Source: Macrothele yani (lineage: Eukaryota > Arthropoda > Arachnida > Araneae > Macrothelidae). From it: a DNA stretch of 64,000 nt. The notes under the pieces are model-generated. The model saw nothing but the letters and a program-made list of their open reading frames with translations. It ran no database searches and had not been told where the DNA came from. The DNA lies in contig CM077012.1 of assembly GCA_039090855.1 (NCBI GenBank), positions 140,464,541-140,528,540 on the forward strand, written 5' to 3'. The translations under genes and the position numbers were made by a program. How positions within the stretch are numbered: position 1 is the stretch's first letter; the number at the start of each line of letters is the position of its first letter. Shown here one piece after another: positions 10,583 through 22,920 of the stretch.

Positions 10583-13001
10583 TATTTACTTACTGGGACA
10601 GGCAAAAGTTCGTGTTTTCTGGGGCCCACGGAAATGGCTGTAACTAACTACTTGAGATAACAAAACAAACTTTTTTACTCTGAAAGTAAACATTTTGAGC
10701 TTTCAGAAAAAGTATTTAAGTTGTGTGTAGCTTTTAGTCTAAGCAGAATAAAATGGACTTAAATTGAGCAAATGTGATTTACGAAATCGCCATATTTGGG
10801 TTGCTATAACTCAGGTAAGGCTGAAAACCACGAACTGAATTTTTTTTCTGACCAATTATGGAAAGGTAGCTTTTAGTCCACCAGGAAAAAAATTCACGTT
10901 TTAAATCCCGTCCTAATTTTCTTAACCTTAAATTTCCCAAATTTGAAAAAAATATGGAACTTCAAGGTCAAATACCTTAAAAGAGGCAACTTGCAAAAAA
11001 TTTGAACTTTTTTTGTGTAAACTCATCTACTAGTATCTTAACAGTGGTATGAATTTCATTTTGTGGTTCAGCGTGTTTTAAGAATTATGAATAGACTCAA
11101 ACTCTGGTGAAAAGAACCCCCACTGACGAAAGATTCTTTTAAGCTGTTATTCAATGACAAATGTTATGCCTATCATTAAAACACTTCAAAACAATTATAA
11201 CATTTATTTCCATGAACCCTTGAACATCCGAATTCTTGCCTGTCGCGACAGGTAAAAATAGGTACAGATCCAAAATAGCGGCAGATAAAACAAGAACTAA
11301 AACTTGTTTTGGTCTACTCACTAATGGTACTAACTATGGTGAGAATACAAAAACAGCAACAATAAAATGGTCAAGCATTCTGAAATTTGATGATTTCAAG
11401 TGGAATGATCATCGGGTCATAACGGTGACCAAGTACCAGTGAAGTGATTTCTGATCCATCTATAATATGTATCTTGTATTGCAGCAATAATTTCCACCTG
11501 GAAGCACTAACAGGAACACAATTTATTTTGTAAAACAGTTTTACTTAAGTCTTTTTTTAGTGAAGGCCAATATTATGTTTCCCTACTGAGACAGTCTCCA
11601 TAAAAATCAGACAAAACTTGACAGCTACGTAATCACATCTTACAGTAATAAGTTTGAGTTCTATAAGTGTGTTATTAAAGGACATATTAGAACAACGACT
11701 GTTCTGAGTACAGGTGGTTCCCGTATACAAGATGGTAAGCTTAGCTCATCAAATAGATTTTTGTTGAAATCAGGTTGACCGTAAGAAAAACTGAGTAACG
11801 GTCGATTTTAAAGTGCCGTACTAGTAATATTTGTTGCCGAATTTTTGAAAAATTTTCCTCTCGGACGATTTTGTATGAATTAATCGAAATTTCAGGTTCT
11901 GGAGAATTTAAAGTTACCAACGAAATGAGATATTTCGATCTTCATAAATTAATCTTTACAGAGTGCAACATCGTTCTATACAACACATCCTTTAGACAGT
12001 TATTTGTTTACTTAGTTTTGATATATTTTCAAAATAAACAACGCTTTGAAGCATTTACTCAGTGGAAAGAACTTATCTCTGCCAACTGCTGAGACTAAAA
12101 TGTTCAGACGGTGGTGCGGCGATCAATGATAAAGAAGCACCAAAATAGAACTTTCAGAGGCCTGTGGCTCTTTCAAGGGAACACTTGTTGATGAAGGAAC
12201 AACTCAAGCTTGAAATTAAAAAAGAAAAACATTCTCCAATTTTTTGCCTTCCGGTAATATGAAAGACTGCAAAAGCTTGAATGGTGCTGTGAGAAAGGAA
12301 ATGCCAATTTTTTTTTTAAGACTAAAACGCAAAGGCGCAATCTTCAGCAAGTTTAAGAGCAGTTGTGAACTCCAACAAATGTAAAGCCAAGAAAACTGCT
12401 CTCAGCTGTTGAGTAAATATATAAACAGCCATCAGCATGAAAGGGTGAATGATGAACTTATTTAGATTCATTTTATTTCCCAGGCGCACGTTTTTTGAAA
12501 GAAGGAGTTATGAGCTTATCTATTAACAGAAGTATCAAACTTAGAAGGTATTGTAAAGGCATACAATTAGCTGTCTTCTAACAAAAATCATTCATACAAT
12601 TAGCTGTCTTCTAACAAAAATCATTCATACAATTAGCTGTCTTCTAACAAAAATCATAAAATTTTATGTTCCCTAACAGGAAAACATTTCATCAGAAACA
12701 CTTTGAAATTGTGGTGATAATACTGGGTTGAGATACAGGAATTTCCTAAATATAACTTTTAGAAGCACGCACACTGTTAAGTGTGCATATTCGGATCTAC
12801 CCTTAATGCGAAAAATAATATAGTTGCCTGCAGGGTCACAAAATATGTAAACAATATCGATAGACTGTTGTTGGAGCACGGTAATGCTTCAATTTTTCTA
12901 GATCTACTTACTTTTCTCGTATACCTATAATTTAACCTTTTTGGGTTTGTGCTCCAATATAAATTTTGTTTGTCATACTTAAATGTTTTTTTCCGCTACA
13001 G
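10583..13001. other. Unassigned AT-rich, intron-like DNA
   Basis: 2.4 kb of A/T-rich sequence with no convincing ORF, terminal repeat or RNA gene. It contains one tandem triplication (separate entry) and ends in a splice acceptor-like tract before the candidate exon at 13002. Confidence 0.5.
12560..12657. repeat. Tandem repeat, 33 bp x 3
   Basis: Three consecutive, essentially identical units starting catacaattagctgtcttc at 12560, 12593 and 12626; the last is about 31 bp. The near-perfect identity suggests recent expansion. Confidence 0.93.
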
Positions 13002-13065
13002 AATTTCTCCCGACGAGCTTGTAAAATTTGGCAACTTGACAGTGGGTCAATTGGCAGTCGAAAAG
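13002..13065 (+). CDS. Candidate 64-nt internal exon of an unidentified host gene
   Basis: A polypyrimidine tract (gtttttttccgctacag) precedes 13002 and the donor GTAAAT follows 13065. In one frame the segment is fully open and reads ISPDELVKFGNLTVGQLAVE followed by K. It enters after two bases of a codon and leaves in phase 0. The composition is protein-like, and both splice signals are good on the + strand. I do not recognise the family. It sits between transposons in AT-rich DNA, as expected for an exon flanked by large repeat-filled introns. It could be chance. Confidence 0.45.
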
Positions 13066-13933
13066 GTAAATAATGCTGTATTAAGAGTTAGTGCTATTCA
13101 CCGAGAAAGTGAACTGTATTCATGTTGAGAGCTGATCTTATGAGCAATATTCTGAGGGCGGTATGTTATATGCTGTGTAAAGAGAGATAATTGTCAAATG
13201 TATGGTAGTGTGAAGTCTGTTCCCCTTGTGTGTACGAACGACTTTATTATTGAAGAATAAGTGACGTTGTGGCAATGATAATAAAAGTAGACGTTGAATT
13301 CTCTAAGTACTGAGTCATTACTGGCTATTATTTTGAATGTGTTTACTTAGAGAATGACAGATGTTTATTTAAGATTGCAGATGTTACGATCAAGCAATAA
13401 ACGACTAAGAATAAGAGGTTTCAAAGTAAAGTTAAGCTAAAGTGAAGAGAAGTTAAACCTTAACACTTAAAAATTCTACAGCCACTTAAACCCGATTATT
13501 TTACTTACTGTTGTAGCTGATGTTTCCACGAATGGAAAAACTAAATTTACGCCACCTAGCAAGAAAAATTTTCCACCAGAAAAGCTAAAAAAAACATATG
13601 GAAAAATGGAAAGATGTCTGCAGTAAACGAGTTTTTCAAATCCGACATACAGAAACCCAGATATAGTTCAAACTTTCAATGAGAAAAGACGCCTCTAGCG
13701 AGAAAAATAAAGCACCTGGAAATTGCTGGGTGAATCGTATTGATCAACAAATAAATGTAGGAGATGTTAAAACGCTTTTTTTCCAAATCTGATAATTAGA
13801 GACTAAGAAATCGAGCTTTAAACCTAAATTTGCGCCTTCGCTTGGGAAAGTTTCTCATCAGAAAAGGCTTAGAGTTGCATGAAAAATTTTCATCATGCAT
13901 TGCTAGAATCGAAATCACAACCAACAGAAGCAG
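13066..13933. other. Unassigned AT-rich DNA
   Basis: Intron-like sequence between the candidate exon and the 3' end of LINE E1. No feature is recognised. Confidence 0.5.
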
Positions 13934-14344
13934 CTGACGGTTGGTTGGTTAAAGTTCAGTGACGCAAGGGCCCCGAAGGGCCAAAGAGCGCCAAATCGAA
14001 TGTTTTAAAAGTGACAAACAACATTAAAAGATAACAATATCAAACAGAACAAGCCGTGCAAAAGGCCAGTAAATCTACAACGTACTACAAAACAACAACA
14101 CCGGTACAAGGAATCATATGACAAACCTAACAAAATCAGCTTAAAATGACAACTGATGAGATAAAAGCAGAACAATTAAAGAAGTTTAACAATGATGTGA
14201 GAAAACATGACATAAAAGGTGTAAAAGGCCGATAAAGCAGTAACAAGCTACACAAAACGAAAGACACCAGTAACACGAAGAAATGATAAAACAGAAAGGA
14301 CGTCACACTGATCGTTTAAAAGACGACTTAGGGTAACCGAGTCG

Positions 14345-16545
14345 TCAGGTAGAGTTCATAAAAGAAAAGGACGAGAGCATGGATGAATGAAACAAAGAAA
14401 CGAACACAAAATATGAACAACAGTTAAAGGTACATAACACGTCCCTCACATTGGGGCAGTGTCGCCACATAGCAAATAGCGGTGGGTGAAACGACAATAC
14501 CCAATGCGGAGACGTGCGAGAACTCCCTACGGTTTCGGCGACAAGACGAATTCCAGACACCAAGAACTGGTTTGATACGATGCAGTTTGTCAACTTGCTT
14601 GTCCCACAGACAAACGTCCTCTTGATATAATCACGGATCGGAAAACGCAAATTTCGGAGAATCAGTGGCAGGGGTGTGACGACCAAAAGAGGATTCACAT
14701 CTAGCAGCTGCATCAGCACATTCGTTACTTGATATTCTAACATGGCCGGGAATCCAGCAAAATTGTATCTGGAAATCGGCCTGAAGCAAGGTACGCAGCA
14801 ACAGTCTCACACAACAAAGAAAAGGATGGTCAGATAAGTCGGCAGAAAAGAGGGACTGCACTACACTAAAAGAATCCAGATATAGATCGATGATGAGTGC
14901 TCGACTGTAGATGACGAAGGGTGAGATACACAGCATGCATCTCCGCCGAAAACACCGTGGCCTCAGCTGCGATCCGCGCGATAGAGACGTCATCAACGCA
15001 GACAACTGCGGATCCGCAACGACTCCATGCATCTTGGAGTCAACAGTGAAAATGGGAGTATAATCAGAAGTGAGGGAACGGTGATCAGCGAAGAGCTGCT
15101 GGTAGACGAACGCAGGGGTTGAGAACTTATCATACGATGTAAAGCTGGTATCGACGATGACACCAAGAGGGTGCCGTGATAGATCCTCAAAGCCCCTGGT
15201 CTCTCCAACAATAGACAAGTCGAACCCTGCATCACGAGCTACGGTCGCCATATGAAGACCGAACGTTGGGATACAAGAAGGCCGGTTCTCAAACAAACTA
15301 GCATGCTAGCGGTGAAAAACTGCGTCGTATAAAGGATGGTCTGGTCGTATAAAGGAAGATCGTAGTTTCAAGTAAAATTGAAGAGACAGCTGTAAACGGC
15401 GTAATTCTAGCGTTGGTTCGTTCGCGTCAGCATAAAGGCTGGGAAACGGGGATGTTCTAAATGCTCCCGTACAAAGACGCAGCGCTTGATGGTGAACGGT
15501 ATCAAACGGCCGGAGAATGTAACGACGCGCAGAGCCATACACGATACAACCATAATCCAGCTTCGACCGAATAAGAGAATGGTAGATACGGAATAAAGGC
15601 ATCCTGTCTGCACCCTATGAGACTGAAGAAAGGACCTTAAGGATTGACATATCCCGCAGACAGGAAGTCTTTAGTCGTCGGACTTGCGAGCGAAATGTGT
15701 GCCCACGATCGACGGACAAACCAAGGAACTTGGTATATGGAAAATCTGGTATGGCTTCACGTTCCAAATGAAGCTCTGGGTCAGGATAAAGACCACGCCT
15801 CCGGCATACATAGACACACGCTGTCTTATCGGGAGAAAGAACGAAACCCTTGCTGTTCGCCGCTTTAACGATCTGGTTAATCGCAGACTGCAACTGCCTT
15901 TCAATAAAATACAAATTTGAAGAACAAAAAACGTGCAAGTCATCTAACATAAACCGTAGCCGAAACCGCAGGAGGAATATTTTGGAGAAGACGATTAATT
16001 CGTAGGATGAACAATGTGACAGATAAAATGCAACCTTGAGGAACACCTTGTTCTTGATAGAACAGTGCCGAGTGCGTCATACCCGGGCGCACCTGGAACA
16101 CCCGATTTGCGAAGAAAATTGGCGATGAAAGTTGGGAGGTTTCTTCGCAACCCACTCTCGTGGAGGTCACAGAGAATACGTGACACCACGCTCGAACGTA
16201 CGTTTTCTCAGTATCAAAGAAAACAGAAACCAGGTGCTGCCTACGCACGAACGCCTCGCGCACAGATGTCTCAAGCGGCAGGAGATGTCGGGAGATGAAC
16301 GATGCCGGGCAAAAACTGATTTGTGATGGTGAAAGTAATTGCTGTTACTCTAAAAAAATTACGTAACTGGGAATTAACCATGCGTTCAAGAATTTTACAC
16401 AGACAGCTAGTGAGAGCAATTGGACGATAACTAGAGGGAGACTTAGGATCTTTGCTAGGCTTGTAAAAAGGTAGAACAAAAGCTTTTCGCTAGGATTCCC
16501 GGAAACTGCGCTCCAACCAAATGCAATTGAAGAGGATTAAAGAAT
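14345..16545 (-). pseudogene. E1 ORF2, reverse transcriptase C-terminal part plus RNase H
   Basis: Minus-strand order: RT block with SSYRPIALTS (about 16420), VSVFFDTEK (motif A region, catalytic Asp environment), QGVPQGCILS (motif B), then a degraded motif C reading MLDDLHVF where E2 has YVDDLQIL. A thumb segment SKLDYGC and VHHQALRLCTGAF follow. RNase H (14631-15296) is marked by VYQQLFADH, IFTVDSK where TDGSK is expected, LYLDSFSVVQSL and FCWIPGHVRISSNECADAAAR. At least four frameshifts separate these blocks. The protein would copy element RNA and remove the RNA strand. Non-functional. Confidence 0.8.
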
Positions 16546-16549
16546 TCTC

Positions 16550-16995
16550 GAGAGAAGACTGTGTGAAGTATATTCTAAATTAACTTTCCTTTTTAGTTTC
16601 TTTCCCTATGTGAATCTTGAGTTTATTCTCAGTTATACTTCACTCTTAACGTGATATCTTTTCTCTCAAACGAATACTGTTGGCAACATAATTGAGGTTG
16701 AATGAACGTGACGTATGCCTGGGTTGATAAGAACGAGAGATATAAACTACGAGTAGAGTGTTGCTTGAGGGCGTTGTGTTGTAAACTGATTATTGAAAGG
16801 AGCGTTGTGTTGGAGAGCGATTAATGTGGAACGTAGCGTTGTTGGTGTGTGGTGTGTTTAATGTTGATACAGATTTGTTATGGAAGTGCTACATCCTGAA
16901 TAAAGCATTTTTTCCGTAAGTTTGATTTCTGTTGTTTACATGTTTCGTCTGGTCGTTAAGGTTTAATTTAGGAACTATTTCATCTTATGGTTATG
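16550..16995. other. Unclassified insertion inside the E1 RT region
   Basis: About 450 bp of T-rich, GTTG-rich sequence lies between two RT segments of E1 that should be nearly adjacent. It contains an AATAAA hexamer near 16898. No ORF, inverted repeat or tail identifies it. A solo LTR or other repeat is possible but unproven. Confidence 0.4.
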
Positions 16996-17039
16996 TTTTT
17001 AAAGTAAAGTAGAAGTGCGAAAAGACTTCAACGTCATAA

Positions 17040-17190
17040 CTGCGAGAGATGACGGATCATATTATAGTGGATGCCATCGGGACGGACAGATGTCGCGTCG
17101 AACCGATGCAGAGCCACCCTGAGTTCAACCATGCTGAAGGGGGAGTTATAGTCGCTGTTATTAAAAGGCGCAAAGGATATTCTCTGGCAG
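17040..17190 (-). pseudogene. E1 ORF2 fragment, N-terminal edge of the RT domain
   Basis: On the minus strand one frame reads ISFAPFNNSDYNSPFSMVEL, then SVRPDGIHYNMIRHLS. This matches the E2 segment at about 36900-37060 (ISFGPF, DYNIPLTAVELKTAL, SVGPDNIRYEMLKHLS). This conserved patch just before RT motif 1 ties the two larger E1 blocks together. Confidence 0.7.
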
Positions 17191-17231
17191 TGATGTATTC
17201 AGGCATCTTCTCGGGGGCGCTTAGCCCCTGA

Positions 17232-17524
17232 AAATCCAGGTACGCCCCCCATCGGTTTTTGGGCGATATTCCCTTATATTTAGTCTAATTGTTTTCGTTT
17301 ACAGCTGGATATTTGGAGAAATTAGTTAAAAAAACTTAATGAGGGAAATATTATAATAATAAAAAAACTCTCATAATAATAAACACCCAATCTTAAATTT
17401 TTATCATCCTTCAATGAAACATTAAACAGTCCTAGCTGAAGGGACAATATTTCAACTCGGACTACTTACGCACTAAAAACCTAATTCCACAGAGTAGCAA
17501 TGTTTGCACAGTAATACACCATCA
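17232..17524. other. AT-rich DNA of unknown origin within the E1 gap
   Basis: Lies between the E1 RT patch and the Tc1-like element. The left edge has a C-rich stretch (gcccctgaaaatccagg... gcccccc) that resembles 19570-19615 in the same orientation. The interior shows nothing recognisable. Confidence 0.4.
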
Positions 17525-17526
17525 TA

Positions 17527-18892
17527 CACTCACGGGCAATGAAATTTGCGCACCTAGAAGAAAACATGCCTTATCCGCGAAACTTTCCAGATAGCTAGAG
17601 TGCGTACTGGTGTGCAAATGATCCAAGTTTGGTGCGATTGCGCACCACCGCACATCCTGTGGCAGCACTGCAAGCACGAACCGGCAGCCTTATAAACCGG
17701 CGTGTAGTCGATGCTCCATGAAAGCGAAAAGCACCGGCCGACGCACGCAAGACTACAGAGTGAGAAGAATGCCGGGTAGACGCCAGGGACGTCAATTTAC
17801 GGACTTTGAGAGAGGGCTGATCATCGGGCTGAAACTAAGCCACGTGGATCATTATCACCATACCGTCAGACTGTGTTGGGAGCAGTGGACACGTGATGGC
17901 ACTGCCACACGGCGAAGCGGCTCTGGACGGACCAGAAGGACCACCGGTAGAGAGGATTGTCGGATCGTGCTCCAAGCACGAACGGATCCCACGGGGACCC
18001 GGTCCACTATACAGGAAGATGCAGTGGCCCACGAACCATTTCCCGACGCCTCGCGGAAGCAAATCTGCGATCCCAGTGCCCCTTACGTGTGCTGTCATTA
18101 AAACCGGAACATCGCCGGCTCAGTGTCCAGTGGTGCCAGGCCAGAGAGACGTAGAACGCCACAGACTGGCGACGTGTGGTGTTTAGCGATGAGTGCCGCT
18201 TCGTTTTAGGAACAGATGATCATCGTGTCCGGGTGTGGAGGTCCCCGGGACAACGGCAGAATCCCAACTTCGCTATCGAGCGCCACACCTACCCCACTGC
18301 AGGCATTATAGTCTGGGGAGCCATTGCCTACGATAACCGATCAGCTCTAGCAGTGGTACGTGGATTATCGACGGGCCAGCGGTATGTGGATGAGATCCTA
18401 CGGCTCCATGTGCTCCCATTCCTGGCCGGGATTCCAGGTACGCTATACCAGCAGGATAATGCCCGCCCACACTCGGCTCGGGTTGCCCAGGGCTGCCTAC
18501 GTCATGTCCAGTCACTTCCATGGCCTGCCCGCTCCCCGGACATGTCCAAAATCGATCATGTGTGGGATCAGTGAAAATGCCAGCTGCTACCGTGCCGCAC
18601 TATCCAGGATTTGGAGCGCACCGTCCAACACGTGTGGGCCGGTCTGCCGCAGGACAACATCAGGCGTCTGTTCGCCTCCATGCCGGACCGTATTGCAGCA
18701 TATATCGCCGCATGAGGCGGTGCGACGCGCTATTGAAGATGACCGGACTGCGTGCCATAGATCTCTCTGTAATAGTCCTGGAGCTCTGTTTTTGCCATCA
18801 TGTGTATCATTCATCCGTATCATTACGTCCATAAAATTTCAGTTCAATCCGATGCTTCTTTCTTGGTGCGCAAATTTCATTGTCCGTGAGTG
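17527..18892 (+). mobile_element. Tc1-like DNA transposon (family B), copy 2
   Basis: 1366-bp sister of 9176-10580. Ends are CACTCACGGGCAATGAAAT and ...ATTTCATTGTCCGTGAGTG, with TA at 17525-17526 and 18893-18894. Transposase is on the plus strand. It lies inside the gap that splits LINE E1. Confidence 0.92.
17718..18720 (+). pseudogene. Tc1-like transposase with frameshifts and a stop
   Basis: Starts MKAKSTGRRTQDYRVRRMPG and has the DNA-binding motif FTDFERGLIIGLK. The catalytic block (18176-18574) shows VVFSDECRF (first Asp), AGIIVWGAI, GQRYVDEIL, QQDNARPHSA (second Asp) and KIDHVWDQ. In the last motif the usual Glu of IEHVW is Asp, and a TGA follows at once. The C-terminal part continues after the stop (DNIRRLFASMPDRIAAYIA). 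At least two frameshifts lie between 17950 and 18180. Inactive. Confidence 0.87.
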
Positions 18893-18894
18893 TA

Positions 18895-19560
18895 TTTTGG
18901 AAGCGAGCATTCAGCTTTATCTCGGTCTTCTGGATGCTGATTTTTCATGTATAAGTTTAAGAGTCAGTGTAGCTAATACATCAAAACATTTGCTGTTTAA
19001 TTTTTAACAATGGCAAATTATTAGAAATTGTTCCCGTAAAAAGTTTTTTTCCCTGGTGGTGAGTGGTTTGCACTCTGTAAAAAAAAAAAAAAAAATCGAG
19101 GCATCTTAAACTGGTATCCAAACGGTTAGTTATTTTTTTAATACTATGTGCAAATCGAAGTAATATAAAGGGGCTGAAACCAAATGGCAGGGGAATGGTT
19201 TATATCATATGTTTTCAGGCAACACTGTAATGATTCCTTAATCAGAAATAGGCTTGTAGTAAAGAGAGTACATTTTTACAACAACTAGTGTTTAAGGGAG
19301 AAGGGGGGATTTTCTCCAGCACAGCGTTATCTTACTAGCATCTTCAATATTTTACACCACCCCATGGTGAAATCCGTGGTGCATTACTGAATTAAAGCAA
19401 AGGTTTTACATTTTTAATCACTTATATGTGTAGATTACTTGTAATTCGCATTTGCGATATACGAGGATAAGAAAAAAATTATACTATTTAAAATTTTTGA
19501 TATACATTAATGTATATGTAAATAACAAAATTGTGATTATATGTATAAGTATAATCAGTC
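18895..19560. other. Unassigned AT-rich DNA
   Basis: No coding or repeat signal beyond an A-run at about 19080-19095. Confidence 0.5.
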
Positions 19561-19639
19561 AACAACTTTCAGCCCCCTCAAAATTTGTAATTGATCCCCC
19601 CGCCCACCCCGGAAAAAACTATCTGAATGCAACACTGTT

Positions 19640-20950
19640 TTCTGGAGTTCCGCAGTTAATCTCTTAATCCTCTGAAAGGAGGAAGGATACGCCAGATCAC
19701 TGGACACAGCTGCAAACGCTTCACCCCCAAAATCCCCAATCTCTCCGTCTTCAGCATATGTGCAGCCGTTACTCTCCAGAACGGAAATCTGGTGAGAATT
19801 ATAGTTACCTCGGATCTCACGAATCTTTTCCCACACAGTTTTAGAACTGGCACGTGAATTGAGAGATGAAACATACTGAATCCGAGACTCCCTCTTGCTT
19901 CGTCGACGCACCAACCGAGCGTAGGATTTTGCTCGTTTAAACGCAATGAGATTAGCATCGGTTGGATAATGCCGAAACGTACACCAGGCCTTAGGTTGAG
20001 CTCTTCCAGCCGCTGCGCATTAGGGGTTCACCAAGGCTTCGGGCTTCGTGGGAGCGTGGTCGATGTCTTTGGGAAGGAAAGATCAGCTGCCTGAATAATA
20101 CAAGTCATAACATTAAAAACAGCTGCGTCGATTGATTCTTGGGTCACCATAGCAGAAGATATCACTGCGGACGATGCTAAGACCTCCCATCTGGCGCGAT
20201 CCATTCTCCATCGAAGAGGGCGGGAGGCAAAAGATGGCATACTCACAGAATGCGAGAGCACAACTGGGAAATGGTCGCTTCCGTGGAGGTCGTTACACAC
20301 CGTTCACGACCAATCAGCAATAATCGATGGTGTTTCTAAGTTCAAATCGATCGCACTGAAAGATTTTGTTGGCTCGTGGAAGTACGTGTCAGCACCGGTG
20401 TTAAAAAGGCACAAAGAGGACTAGGACAGAAGAGACTCAATTTTACGACCTCTCGTGCAGATGCTGACACTACCCCACAAAAGATTATGGGCATTGAAGT
20501 CACCGAGTAGAAGGACAGGTAAAGGCAGCTGATCAACCAAGCTCTCCAGAACGGAGGCGCTCACGTCCTCATCCGGCGGCAGATAGACACTGGAAACAGT
20601 AAGAGGCACAGGCACGGAAATGCGGATCACCACGGCTTGCAATCGGGTTGAGGCCGTAACGGGAGAAACCGGAACACTGTGAGGGACAAGAATAGCGACT
20701 CCAACAGGCTATATCTCCTGATACATTATCTGTCCGATACGCACTGTAGCCTTGATCTGAAAGCAGGCCTGAATGTTTAAGTTTTGTCTCCTGTAGACAA
20801 AAGCACACGTTTCACGTCATGTCCGAAAACCTCAGAAGCTCCACTAAACGATTGAAGCAATGGTTAGAAGTGAGAAGAGAGTGAAAGAAAGTAAAATGAA
20901 CTAAACTGACCGCTCAAATGTCGTCAGTGTTCATCTTCTCTGACGAGTGG
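19640..20950 (-). pseudogene. E1 ORF2, endonuclease and linker part
   Basis: Apurinic-type endonuclease that nicks the target to prime reverse transcription. Blocks on the minus strand: CFCLQETKLK (catalytic Glu motif, about 20800), SVYLPPDE, LPVLLLGDFNAHNLLWG (about 20500), LHGSDHFPVVLS (terminal SDH motif, about 20280), then the linker with SSKTVWEKIREIRGNY to about 19640. Several frameshifts divide it. It is truncated before RT motif 0, which is found at 17040-17190. Confidence 0.8.
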
Positions 20951-21014
20951 TCCCCCAGATGTGCGGGTGTTTTATCTGGGGGGCAATAGAGGACGATACT
21001 TTGTCATATGGGTC

Positions 21015-22144
21015 TTACCGGGATTCGCTCGACCTTGAGTAATAGTCTGACATGTTGGAGAGGAAATTTTTTTTTTGTCTTTGTTTTTTGCCAGAAGAAG
21101 TGGCCTGAGTTCTGGTGCTAGAACTCAGGCCACTTAGCAAGTTAGTATGCTTCGGCGAAGTAGTGGGTGCCGTATTCGGACCCCTAGCACGAGACTGGAG
21201 TGCCTCCAACCCAGCAGTGATGATATCGTCTAGCTTGTAGGGACATTTAGGGGGAATCTGACTATCGGTTTGAATAGCAATTGTAGACTTGGCAACCACC
21301 ACTGATGCATATGATCATCGCCGAGCAGATTGAACTGGAACCACCCTCCTTCTGGCCTCTGGATAAGAAATATTCTCAACCGTTTTTAGTCGTTCTATTT
21401 CTTTTCCCTCCATCCAATTAGGACACTCCTTCGCTGATACTGAATGTGAACCCTTGCAGTTCCCACAAAACTCTACCTCGGCCACAGTCTTGTAAATGAT
21501 GGTCTGTGGCACCACAGCGACCACACCGAGGAATGCTCCTGTACGACTGCTGAAAGTGGCCATACGTCTGACACCTAAAACGTCTCAGAGGGTTAGGTAT
21601 GTACGGTCGTACCTTAAGGTGAAAATAACCTGCCTTGATGGACGTAGGCAGGGACTGGTTGTCAAATATTAAAATGATGTTGCGGGATGGGATTGACAAC
21701 CCATTCCGTCTGAAGAGAATACGCCACACACCCGTAACGTATTGACTCCTCAGTTCTTCCAGAAGTTCATCCTTGGTACATTCAAGTAAATCCCGAGAGG
21801 AGAGAACACCACCAGATGTATTAAGGTAGCCACGGGGTGTTATTTTGACAGGAGTCTCAAGAAGCAAGGAAGTGTTAAGAAGTGTGGAACTGTAGGCTAC
21901 AGTGGACAACTCTGCAAGAAGATCTGACTGGAGTTTCTTGACGTTCGTAGGAAAGCTTGCAATGGATTGAAGTGGGTTTTTTTTTATCCAAAAGAAACTT
22001 TTGGCACCCTTTGAAGGGTCCAAGAGTGCACAAAGGAAAACGAGCATTCAAAGAATCAGGAGCATGCTTCTTGGAGGAAAGGGCTGAGCCTTCCTCAATA
22101 CGTCGTTTGTTGTTAACCTCTTGGGAAACATTATTGGAAGCCAT
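21015..22144 (-). pseudogene. E1 ORF1, gag-like nucleic-acid-binding protein
   Basis: Starts MASNNVSQEVNNKRRIEEGS at 22144. The central part has a LILIFDNQ / KAGYFHLKVRPYIPNPLRRF region and then cysteine-rich knuckles (RFRCQTYGHFQQS, CGRCGATDHHLQDC) like the CCHC motifs of I-group ORF1. The first knuckle has lost its second Cys (QQSY for QQSC). The C-terminal tail is Ser/Thr/Lys-rich. Broken by frameshifts at about 22000 and 21450. The role in the family is to coat element RNA. Confidence 0.75.
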
Positions 22145-22920
22145 AAAGAAAAAGAAAGAATTCGCCCGCCTATCCCTGCCCGCCACCGAGCCCAACAGTG
22201 GAGAGCCGGAGGTTCGAAAGCCCAAATGGACGCAGGACACGGCTATTGGGTTGAGCGGCGGATATAGCAAGTTGATAGGGAAGACATGCGCTCGGCGAGT
22301 ACCGCGACTTTCCTGTGCCTTGGTAACACCCCTTCGGCATTCCCACGCTATCCCCAGACTCATCCTGTCGTACGAAACGACAGGCCGTTAGAATCCTGGA
22401 CTCCACTCGGCCACAGATTTCATTGACTAGGAGTAGGTTACTTCCCAGCCGTCCGTTTAGGGGGAAGCAGGGGGCAAAAAGGAGTGCTGGTAGTTGGGGA
22501 CAAGAACACCCCGGCCTCCATTAACCTCAGCTTCCAGCATCCCATTTCCATCTTACGGGTCACCACACACGGCAAAAATGCAGGCAACCAGCTCGGAAAA
22601 ACATGATATAAATTGGGGAATAAAGGAAATAGAACGAGAAACTAAACTCCGGCGCTGGCGCATAATCACGACCTCAGCAACCTACAGCTGAGGCGGGTGC
22701 ATTTCAAGAGAACAACAAAAGCTAAAAAATGGAAAAATCTATATGTCGGCTCGGGCCGTGGGGTCAGACTTGAAGCTGGATGAACAGTTGTCCCTGCGGT
22801 GACGTAATCGCAGAAACACTAGAATGCAGGATAATCCGCCACAAGGCCAGCTCGGGTCGTGGGGACGCTACTCCCCAAATAACTGGAAAGCCAGTTATTC
22901 TCGTGAGGGAATTGCTTACG
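22145..22920 (-). promoter_or_regulatory. 5' UTR of I-group LINE E1
   Basis: Non-coding, GC-richer leader shared with 28176-29020 and 39693-40493; for example the block ctcatcctgtcgtacgaaac appears in the first two and a diverged form in the third. In this class the 5' UTR normally carries the internal promoter, but no promoter element is identified here. Confidence 0.6.

Larger units (their letters stand above)
13934..22920 (-). mobile_element. I-group LINE 'E1' in three blocks, split by later insertions
   Basis: RNase H-bearing non-LTR retrotransposon read from high to low coordinates. Blocks: 22920-19640 (5' UTR, ORF1, endonuclease, linker), about 17190-17040 (start of RT) and about 16545-13934 (rest of RT, RNase H, 3' UTR). 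The 3' end is a (CAAC)n-like tail (TTAACCAACCAACC on the minus strand). The protein blocks follow each other without overlap, so the simplest reading is one element cut by a Tc1-like transposon and other DNA. E2 (27804-40493) shares the same 5' UTR, ORFs and tail. Confidence 0.72.

Noticed and set aside
12560..12657. CRISPR-like array
   Set aside because: The three units are contiguous with no spacers, and the sequence is eukaryotic.
17232..19640. LTR pair from C-rich direct repeats at 17200-17260 and 19565-19620
   Set aside because: Similarity is loose and limited to C-rich runs; no TG..CA ends, primer site or coding domains were seen.
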